6,143 bases of DNA from contig JAOUKG010000181.1 in NCBI GenBank assembly GCA_029882725.1, positions 1-6,143 of the forward strand. Reading direction: 5' to 3'. Made by a program: the position numbers and the translations under genes. The DNA is from Cyclobacteriaceae bacterium (GTDB lineage: Bacteria > Bacteroidota > Bacteroidia > Cytophagales > Cyclobacteriaceae). The notes beneath the pieces were generated by a model. It was given only the letters and a program-made list of their open reading frames with translations, made no database searches and had not been told where the DNA came from. This document shows, piece by piece, positions 1-5,898 of this stretch; the stretch's first letter is position 1; each line of letters starts with the position of its first letter.

Positions 1-893
1 AGAATATCTTTCTGAATGGAACAATTTTGGGAATGCGCAGGAGGGAAGTACGGGAGAAGTTTGATGAAATTGTTGATTTCAGCGGAGTAGAGAAGTTTAT
101 CGACACGCCAATCAAGCACTACAGTAGCGGCATGAAAGTGAGGTTGGCCTTTTCAGTAGCGGCACATTTAGAACCGGAAATATTATTGATTGATGAAGTA
201 CTTGCAGTAGGAGATGCCGAATTTCAAAAGAAATGCCTTGGTAAAATGGAAGACGTAACTGGTGCAGGGAGGACGGTATTGTTTGTGAGTCATAATATGG
301 CAAGTGTGAGTCATCTTTGTTCATTAGGTTTGTTTTTGGAATCAGGTAATTTGAAAACTAATGATTCTATCGGTAAGGTTATTGAAAGATACCTGTATGA
401 TGGAAAGGCTTCAAATGAGTTATTATTATCTGAAAGAGAAGATCGGATAGGCGGTGAAATTTTTAAATTTACAGATATCAAATTTTTTGATCAAAACTCA
501 AAAAACAAAGTAATTAGTCTTTACTCAGGAATGGATTTAGAAATACATTTGTATTACAAGTCTACTGAGACATTAAGAAATATTGTTATTAGAATCCAGG
601 TATATAATCAAAAAGGACATACAATTGCTACGTTTAATAATTATCACTGTGACCAACCGTTTAAACAAATTTCTAAAAAGGGATTTATAGTTTGCAGTAT
701 TCCAAAATTACCTTTTTATGATGGTAACTATACAATTTCTCTTTCTTGCCTTAGGAACTTGGAAGTGATAGACCATATTGACAATGCTATACATATCAAT
801 ATTGAAGAAGGAGACTATTTTGGTACAGGAAAATTACCATTGACAAAAGATGGAGTGCTAATAGAGAATAAATGGAATTTAGTAAAGTGTTAG
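1..893 (+). CDS. wzt: Wzt-type polysaccharide ABC transporter ATP-binding protein, 5'-truncated by the window edge
   Basis: ATPase subunit of an ABC exporter that moves a finished lipid-linked polysaccharide across the inner membrane with a Wzm-type permease (not in this window). The frame is open to base 1 and reads ENIFLNGTILGM, a stretch typical of the middle of Wzt ATPases, so the gene starts upstream and the TTG at 27 is not its start. Walker A and the Q-loop are outside the window. Visible are the ABC signature YSSGM (120-134), Walker B ILLIDE (180-197), the D-loop VGD (207-215) and the H-loop His (291-293). After about nt 430 comes a beta-rich domain with DQPF, a 'P-YDG-Y-ISLS' strand pair and EEGDYFGTG, resembling the Wzt C-terminal carbohydrate-binding domain. 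That domain selects the cognate glycan in characterised systems. GC falls from about 42% (1-300) to about 26% (481-720). The last 22 nt overlap the next gene. The family call is secure; the exported glycan is unknown. Confidence 0.93.
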   Translation, partial: NIFLNGTILGMRRREVREKFDEIVDFSGVEKFIDTPIKHYSSGMKVRLAFSVAAHLEPEILLIDEVLAVGDAEFQKKCLGKMEDVTGAGRTVLFVSHNMASVSHLCSLGLFLESGNLKTNDSIGKVIERYLYDGKASNELLLSEREDRIGGEIFKFTDIKFFDQNSKNKVISLYSGMDLEIHLYYKSTETLRNIVIRIQVYNQKGHTIATFNNYHCDQPFKQISKKGFIVCSIPKLPFYDGNYTISLSCLRNLEVIDHIDNAIHINIEEGDYFGTGKLPLTKDGVLIENKWNLVKC

Positions 894-1465
894 GAAAGAT
901 TTTGGCATTTTTTTACAGAAAATTAAAGCATGCAAATGATAAAATTGAAAGAATAAAGAAACAGCAGTTTTTTGAAGGTGAGAAGATATTTATTCCAGAA
1001 AATTTAATTATTAGAAATTTCCATTTTGGTAATGGAAATTTAAGGATATACTGTAAAAAAAATGTGTCTATCCATGATTATTGTATTTTACAAGGATCGG
1101 GTACAATATACATAGGAGAGAATAGTTTTATTGGCCAATATTCAGTCATTGGATGTAATCAAGAGATAAGAATCGGTAATAATGTTCTGGTTGCACAATC
1201 TGTTTCTATTAGAGACACTGACCATAATATAGATAGTGCCATAGAGCTAATCAACATGCAGGGAATCAAAACGGCTCCTGTTTTAATTGAAGACGACGTA
1301 TGGATTGGACATGGGGTTGTAATAACTCGAGGTGTAAGAATAGGAAAGGGGGCTGTAATCGGAGCCAATGCAGTGGTTACAAAGGATATTCCTGAATATG
1401 CTATTGCGGTAGGTGTGCCGGCAAAAATAATAAAATATAGAAATGGAGATAAATCGGCTTTATAG
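872..1465 (+). CDS. Hexapeptide-repeat O-acetyltransferase (WbbJ/maltose-acetyltransferase-like)
   Basis: Predicted cytoplasmic acetyl-CoA-dependent acetyltransferase of the left-handed beta-helix family, 197 aa. Residues 1-32 form a basic, amphipathic leader (Lys/Arg with FF and Y) that could sit on the membrane. Hexapeptide-type repeats run from about residue 60 to 170, for example IYIGENSFIG (79-88), IRIGNNVLVA (99-108) and VWIGHGVVI followed by VRIGKGAVIG (143-164). The loop DTDHN carries His118, which matches the catalytic His position of the maltose/galactoside acetyltransferase group. The end, GVPAKIIKYR (181-190), is the usual family C-terminus. The ATG at 872 is chosen because the next in-frame Met is residue 129. 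It begins inside the preceding Wzt gene (22 nt overlap) and its own end overlaps the sulfotransferase start by 23 nt. Likely role: acetylation of a sugar in the exported glycan. The acceptor sugar, and O- versus N-transfer, cannot be read from the sequence. Confidence 0.9.
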   Translation: MEFSKVLGKILAFFYRKLKHANDKIERIKKQQFFEGEKIFIPENLIIRNFHFGNGNLRIYCKKNVSIHDYCILQGSGTIYIGENSFIGQYSVIGCNQEIRIGNNVLVAQSVSIRDTDHNIDSAIELINMQGIKTAPVLIEDDVWIGHGVVITRGVRIGKGAVIGANAVVTKDIPEYAIAVGVPAKIIKYRNGDKSAL

Positions 1466-2120
1466 GCGAAATATACCTGTTTATATAAGGCAGTTTATGT
1501 ACCGACTGAGAAATATGAATTTTTCAGGATCTGAGGATATTATAGATCAAAGCTATAAAGTTTTTCAACAAAAAGGTCTCATGTTTATACATATTCCGAA
1601 ATCAGCAGGGGTTTCAGTATATGGGGCTATTTATAATATTGATTCTTTGGGACATATTCCTCTTTTTGAGTATGAGAAAAGATTTTGTTTGTCAGGATTA
1701 TATAAATTTACTTTTGTGAGAAGTCCTGTTCAAAGATTGATTTCTGCATATAATTATTTGAAATTAGGAGGGCGACAGGCAAATATTGATTTAAAATACC
1801 AGAAGATATTAAAGCCGTGTAATTCACTAAATGAATTTGTTGATTCCTGGTTAGCAAAAGAAGAAATAATGAAAATGGAGCATTTCAAATCGCAGTCGTC
1901 TTATCTAAAAAACAGTAAGGGTGAAATAGATATGGACTTTATTGGAAAGTATGAAAAATTAGAAAAAGATATAGCCAGATTGGTAGATCTTACAGGTGTA
2001 GATATTAAAAAAATTCAATTGGTGAATGATACTAAATATTTTGATTCAGATTTTGATAAATCGTTGATATCAAAGATACAAGAGTATTATGCAGAAGATT
2101 ATACGAATTTTAATTATTGA
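1443..2120 (+). CDS. PAPS-dependent sulfotransferase (Sulfotransfer_2-like family)
   Basis: Predicted carbohydrate sulfotransferase that moves sulfate from PAPS to a sugar hydroxyl; 225 aa. The 5'-phosphosulfate-binding loop is FIHIPKSAGVSVY (48-60, Lys53), and the 3'-phosphate-binding segment is FTFVRSPVQRLISAYNYL (89-106, Arg93 and Ser101). Between them, GHIPLFEY (70-77) holds His71, a candidate catalytic base by analogy with 2-O-sulfotransferases; this is an inference. The C-terminus, with 'YYAEDYTNF', is the usual end of this bacterial family, so the protein looks complete. The ATG at 1443 overlaps the acetyltransferase by 23 nt. In-frame ATGs at 1497 and 1515 are alternatives, because the first 45 residues carry no recognisable motif. 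No membrane segment is seen, so a cytoplasmic enzyme acting before export is likely. It implies a sulfated glycan and a PAPS supply (APS kinase or CysNC) encoded elsewhere. Family confidence is high; acceptor unknown. Confidence 0.88.
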   Translation: MEINRLYRRNIPVYIRQFMYRLRNMNFSGSEDIIDQSYKVFQQKGLMFIHIPKSAGVSVYGAIYNIDSLGHIPLFEYEKRFCLSGLYKFTFVRSPVQRLISAYNYLKLGGRQANIDLKYQKILKPCNSLNEFVDSWLAKEEIMKMEHFKSQSSYLKNSKGEIDMDFIGKYEKLEKDIARLVDLTGVDIKKIQLVNDTKYFDSDFDKSLISKIQEYYAEDYTNFNY

Positions 2121-3058
2121 TTTTGAGTAGCCTGGCCATAGTTATACCTGCATTCAAACCCGACTTCTTTAGTCAAACCCTTCAATCTATAAATAATCAA
2201 ACTTGTAAAGATTTTACCTTATATATTGGTGATGACAATAGCCCGGATAATCTGGATGTTATTGTGCGAAAGGAATTGACAAACATAAAATATGTGTATA
2301 AAAAATTCAATTCCAATTTGGGGAAAGAAGATTTAGTCGCCCAATGGAATCGTTGTATCGACCTTACAGAGGGAGAACCTTGGATCTGGTTATTCAGTGA
2401 TGACGATTATTTAGAAGATAACTGCGTTGAGGTCTTTTATAAATATGCTAAAAACTTCAGTTCAAAACTTTTCCGATTTAATAAGATTGTTGTGGATGAA
2501 CAAAACAACACTATCAGGCACGTAGAACTTCCTGAGGTTGTGTCAGATTCAGAATTCATCAGAGAAATAGGCATTCGTAATAAATCCATTACCATGTCTG
2601 AATTTGTTTTTCATAGAGATTTATATAATAAATATGGTATTACTTCTTTTGATTTAGCATGGTCGAGTGATTTAGCCACATGGATACAGTATGTAATTGA
2701 GAATAAGAGGCTTTATAATATAAACCAATCTCAAGTCTACTTTCGTGTATCATCCTCTCATATTTCATCTAGTACAGAAAAGAAAGTACTTGCCAGGAAA
2801 GTTTACGCAGATTTAAGCTTTTTAATCTGGTTAAAACCTCTTATTGAAAAACACAAAAATAAATTGCCGGAATTGGCATATGAATTAAATAAATATCAAA
2901 TTGACAGATACAGGAAATTGTCAGGGAGTCCGGTATATAGGAGTAAATTTTATTTTTTATTTAAAAGGAAGTCCATTAAAATGTTTGGTTTTATAAGCTT
3001 TCTAGTTGAGACTTTTAAAATTTATCGATTCAAAAGTTTAATAGATTTTGGAAAATAA
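2117..3058 (+). CDS. Family 2 glycosyltransferase
   Basis: Predicted GT-A fold inverting glycosyltransferase, 313 aa, using a nucleotide-sugar donor to extend a lipid-linked glycan. The N-terminal nucleotide-binding strand LAIVIPAFKP (6-15) is followed by YIGDDNSPDN (36-45), NLGKEDLVAQWNRCID (67-82) and the metal-binding DXD motif FSDDDYL (93-99). An acceptor-side WSSDLATWI segment follows in the second half. The C-terminal 40 residues are rich in Arg/Lys and aromatics and may associate with the membrane. The start is unusual: an in-frame TAA lies at 2111-2113, the core begins a few codons later, and the first in-frame ATG is residue 160. Translation must therefore begin at a non-ATG codon, either TTG 2117 (chosen, 4 nt overlap with the previous stop as TTGA) or TTG 2123. 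No clear ribosome binding site precedes it. Donor and linkage cannot be assigned. Confidence 0.9.
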   Translation: MILSSLAIVIPAFKPDFFSQTLQSINNQTCKDFTLYIGDDNSPDNLDVIVRKELTNIKYVYKKFNSNLGKEDLVAQWNRCIDLTEGEPWIWLFSDDDYLEDNCVEVFYKYAKNFSSKLFRFNKIVVDEQNNTIRHVELPEVVSDSEFIREIGIRNKSITMSEFVFHRDLYNKYGITSFDLAWSSDLATWIQYVIENKRLYNINQSQVYFRVSSSHISSSTEKKVLARKVYADLSFLIWLKPLIEKHKNKLPELAYELNKYQIDRYRKLSGSPVYRSKFYFLFKRKSIKMFGFISFLVETFKIYRFKSLIDFGK

Positions 3059-4016
3059 CCCACTCATTTCCGTAATCATGCCCGTGTACAACTGCGAAAA
3101 GTATGTGGGAGAGGCAATACAATCCATAATTGATCAGACATACGCCAATTGGGAGTTGTTGATATGTGATGATGGGAGTAGTGATAAAAGTTATTATGAA
3201 ATATCAAAGTTTCACGATAATAGGATAAGAATTTCTAAAAATGAAAACAATCAATCGAAGGTAATTACTTGCAATAATTTATTAAAAGAATGCAAGGGAG
3301 AGTTAGTGACAATTCATGATGCAGACGACTATTCACATACAAACAGATTTCAGTTAATAACTGAAAAATTTGAAGAAGATCCTTTTTTATACATGGTTGG
3401 TTCGAATGCTTTTATAGTAAATAGAAAAGGCAGCTTAATTAGAACTACCAATTATAGGTTAGACTATGATGGGATTAAAAAAAATATAAGTTTAAGTAAT
3501 CAATTTATGGGTGCTTCAGTTTTTATTAAACGCACCGAATTGGTTAAGTTGAATGGATATAGGTCTTTTTTTGTTAATTATAGTTGTGAAGATTATGATC
3601 TTACTTCAAGGATTGTCCTATCAGGCAAATCAATAAATTTACCTGATAAACTATATTATTATAGGCAACATAATAATGGATTGTCAAAGAATGTAGATTT
3701 AAAAAGATATATAAGTGAAAATATAGTAAGTTGGTTGATTAATCAAAGAGAGAATGCAGGTACAGATTCTTTGGATAAAAATGACTCTTCAGAATTGAAT
3801 AATTATATATCGGGACAAGTTTATATTTACGAAAAAGACCCTTCGTTAATTTATCACCAATATGGTTCAAACTTTCTTTACAATAGAATGTATGGAAAAG
3901 CATTAAAAACGGCATTATTCGCAATTAAGCAGGTGCCTGGAGAAATTAAAAATTACAGACTGTTTTTTTATATTCTAAGGAAATTTTTTTACCATAAGTT
4001 TTTATGTGCGGGATAG
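3048..4016 (+). CDS. Family 2 glycosyltransferase (second of a pair)
   Basis: Predicted GT-A glycosyltransferase of 322 aa. It shows the classic bacterial GT2 layout: PLISVIMPVYNCEKYV (5-20), AIQSIIDQTYANWELLICDD (23-42) followed by GSSD, a DXD motif in IHDADDY (89-95, Asp91 and Asp93), the acceptor-side CEDYDL (180-185, probable catalytic-base region Glu181/Asp182) and YRQH (205-208). About 110 residues follow the core; their end is basic and aromatic (RLFFYILRKFFYHKF), suggesting peripheral membrane contact. The start is forced to be non-ATG. An in-frame TAG is at 3042-3044, TTG 3048 is the only standard alternative start before the core, and the first ATG is Met11 inside the VIMPVYN strand. 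TTG 3048 gives an 11 nt overlap with the previous GT2. Motif spacing differs from that gene, so the pair does not look like a recent duplication and probably adds different sugars. Donor unknown. Confidence 0.91.
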   Translation: MENNPLISVIMPVYNCEKYVGEAIQSIIDQTYANWELLICDDGSSDKSYYEISKFHDNRIRISKNENNQSKVITCNNLLKECKGELVTIHDADDYSHTNRFQLITEKFEEDPFLYMVGSNAFIVNRKGSLIRTTNYRLDYDGIKKNISLSNQFMGASVFIKRTELVKLNGYRSFFVNYSCEDYDLTSRIVLSGKSINLPDKLYYYRQHNNGLSKNVDLKRYISENIVSWLINQRENAGTDSLDKNDSSELNNYISGQVYIYEKDPSLIYHQYGSNFLYNRMYGKALKTALFAIKQVPGEIKNYRLFFYILRKFFYHKFLCAG

Positions 4017-5866
4017 TTGGTGGTTTCTCTTCAAAATCCTTTTCTCCTTCAAAAGTTGAAATGCAAGAATGCCTTGAGATTCTAAGATTTAGAGGTCCCG
4101 ATGCCCAAGGCGATTATTATTCTGAATGCAATGATGGCTTGTTGTCTTTGGGGCACACAAGATTATCTATTATCGACACTTCCGACCAAGCAAACCAACC
4201 TATGGTTAGCCACTCTGGTAAAACAGTAATTGTTTTTAATGGTGAAATTTATAACTATCAATATCTACGTAAAGAATTGGAACATCATGATTTTACATTT
4301 AGATCTAATTCTGATACTGAAGTGATTTTAAATGGATTTGAGTATTGGGGTATTGATAAAACACTACAGAAATTAGATGGAATGTTTGCTTTTGCCCTGT
4401 TTGACTTTGAATCTCAAAATTTATTTCTCGCCAGAGATCGCTTTGGGAAAAAGCCCTTATATTATTATAACCAAGAGGGTCAATTCCTGTTTAGTTCCGA
4501 TATTAGAGTCTTCCCTAAAATTTCAAATGTAAAGCTTTCGCTTAATTATCACTCTCTGGGGTATTACTTTTCAGAACTTTCTACTCCCATGACTTCCTCT
4601 ATTTGGAAGGAAGTTGAAAAAGTCCCCCCAGCTACTTATTTGAAATATAATTTACGCAAAGGTGTTCTTAAAAAAGAGTATTGGACTTACCAATATACTG
4701 AAAGTTGTACCCTTTCGGGTGAAGAGATACAGGAACATGTAGAAGGATTAATAGCCAAAGCAGTTAAAAAACGAATGGTTTCAGATGTGGGGTTTTCTGT
4801 TTTGTTGAGCGGAGGAATCGACTCTTCCTTAGTGGCTACAAAACTTGCTGAAGAATATTCCGGGAGGGTAAATACCTTCTCTGTAGGGTTTCAAAATAAA
4901 AATTTCGATGAACTTGTATATGCAAACGAAGTTGCGGAAAAGATCAATTCCAATCATCACCCCATAGTAATTGATAAGATTGATTATTCTATTTTGGACG
5001 ATCTTATTTTGGAATATGGGGAACCTTTTGCCGATTCTTCCATGATTCCTTCATACTTGATTTCCAGAGAAGTTGCAAAAACTCAAAAAGTAGTATTAGG
5101 AGGTGATGGAGGTGACGAATTGTTTGGTGGCTACCATAATTATTATTTGGCCTATAAGTACGATAAAGTGAAAAACTTTGGGGTATTTTCAAAGGGAGCA
5201 GATATTGCCAGTAAAGTTTTCCCTTCCTACAGAACAAAATTGTTAAGTCAGCTATTAAACTACACTAAAGTACCGGAGTACCAATTCCTTAATAGAAATA
5301 TGGGTTTCTCGGTACTTGAATTGAAACAGTTATTCCCGGAGGTAGATTTTACAGGCGTAATTGATGACGAGCATAAGGATATTTTGGAAAGATACAGCCC
5401 AGCCTCAAAACACACTGTGATGAATTTAATGTCTTCTTCCTATAGAACCAGACTAGCAAACGATTATTTGGTTAAGATCGATAGGGCATCTATGTATGCT
5501 TCTCTTGAGATGCGATCACCCTTTTTAGATAAAGAATTGGCAGAATTTGCTTTTACATTAAAGCCCAATCAACTTTTTCAAAACGGCGAGCCAAAGTCCA
5601 TTTTAAAAAATATAGCCAGAAAGTACTATGGAAATTCTTTTGTTTATAGAAAGAAAATGGGTTTTGGAATTCCTATTGGAGATTGGTTTCGAAAGGAAGG
5701 AAACAAAAGGTTAAAGGAGGTTTTATTTGGAAATACGTCAAAACAATTCACTTTTTCCAATAAACATTTAGAAAAACTTATTTTAGATCATGAACATGGG
5801 AAAGATTATTCAAATAAGTTATTTTCTATTTACTCATTTAAAATTTGGGAAAACAGTGTTTCTTGA
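4004..5866 (+). CDS. asnB: Asparagine synthase (glutamine-hydrolysing)-like amidotransferase
   Basis: 620 aa protein with both AsnB domains intact. The N-terminal class II glutaminase has the nucleophile Cys2 directly after Met1 (MCGIVGG), RGPD (30-33), GHTRLSIID (50-58), NGEIYNY (79-85) and SNSDTE (101-106). The C-terminal ATP-pyrophosphatase domain has LLSGGIDSS (PP-loop, Ser269-Ser275), GGDGGDELFGGY (366-377, with the conserved Glu372), an IDRASM-SLEMRSPFLD stretch and KKMGFGIP near the end. The need for Cys2 fixes the ATG at 4004, which overlaps the second GT2 by 13 nt. The stop TGA is followed at once by an in-frame TAG. Homologues free in the cell make asparagine from aspartate, glutamine and ATP. 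In polysaccharide clusters such genes are thought to amidate sugar carboxylates (uronamides) in the glycan. Position here favours that role, but the motifs do not separate the two. The symbol names the family, not a proven substrate. Confidence 0.93.
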   Translation: MCGIVGGFSSKSFSPSKVEMQECLEILRFRGPDAQGDYYSECNDGLLSLGHTRLSIIDTSDQANQPMVSHSGKTVIVFNGEIYNYQYLRKELEHHDFTFRSNSDTEVILNGFEYWGIDKTLQKLDGMFAFALFDFESQNLFLARDRFGKKPLYYYNQEGQFLFSSDIRVFPKISNVKLSLNYHSLGYYFSELSTPMTSSIWKEVEKVPPATYLKYNLRKGVLKKEYWTYQYTESCTLSGEEIQEHVEGLIAKAVKKRMVSDVGFSVLLSGGIDSSLVATKLAEEYSGRVNTFSVGFQNKNFDELVYANEVAEKINSNHHPIVIDKIDYSILDDLILEYGEPFADSSMIPSYLISREVAKTQKVVLGGDGGDELFGGYHNYYLAYKYDKVKNFGVFSKGADIASKVFPSYRTKLLSQLLNYTKVPEYQFLNRNMGFSVLELKQLFPEVDFTGVIDDEHKDILERYSPASKHTVMNLMSSSYRTRLANDYLVKIDRASMYASLEMRSPFLDKELAEFAFTLKPNQLFQNGEPKSILKNIARKYYGNSFVYRKKMGFGIPIGDWFRKEGNKRLKEVLFGNTSKQFTFSNKHLEKLILDHEHGKDYSNKLFSIYSFKIWENSVS

Positions 5867-5898
5867 TAGTGTGAAAATGTGTTAAGAATTTATTTAAT
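5867..5898. other. 32 nt intergenic spacer, the only gap between genes in the window
   Basis: Very AT-rich. It starts with TAG in frame with the preceding TGA, giving tandem stops, and holds no hairpin long enough for a terminator. The octamer AATGTGTT occurs at 5876-5883 and again at 5896-5903 across the next start codon. Two ATGs near here (5877 and 5897) open frames that stop within six codons, so neither starts a gene. No convincing Bacteroidota promoter (TTG ... TAnnTTTG) was seen, so gene 7 is probably read through from the upstream operon. Confidence 0.6.

Noticed and set aside
27..35. TTG at 27 or ATG at 33 as the start of the Wzt gene
   Set aside because: The same frame is open to base 1 and encodes conserved ATPase residues (ENIFLNG). 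Starting here would also leave the protein without Walker A. The true start is upstream of the window.
112..324. Minus-strand ORF of 70 codons opposite the Wzt ATPase domain
   Set aside because: It lies antisense to strongly conserved ABC motifs, and its protein shows no recognisable domain or low-complexity logic. It is a shadow of the + strand gene.
1159..1368. Minus-strand ORF opposite the acetyltransferase repeats
   Set aside because: Its repetitive Ile/Pro/Thr-rich translation is simply the reverse complement of the hexapeptide repeats; no separate coding evidence.
1055..3484. A8 tracts (1055-1062 and 3477-3484), with T7 runs at 908-914, 3963-3969 and 3984-3990, as phase-variation slippage sites
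   Set aside because: Runs of this length are expected in DNA this AT-rich. They lie within genes rather than at starts, and every frame is intact.
3739..3924. Minus-strand ORF of 61 codons opposite the second GT2
   Set aside because: Short, no motif, and fully inside a well-supported gene on the other strand.
5004..5237. Minus-strand ORF of 77 codons opposite the AsnB synthetase domain
   Set aside because: It lies antisense to the conserved GGDGGDELFGGY region and has no recognisable features of its own.
5867..5898. Rho-independent terminator after the AsnB-like gene
   Set aside because: No GC-rich inverted repeat precedes a T-run; the next gene starts after only 32 nt on the same strand.
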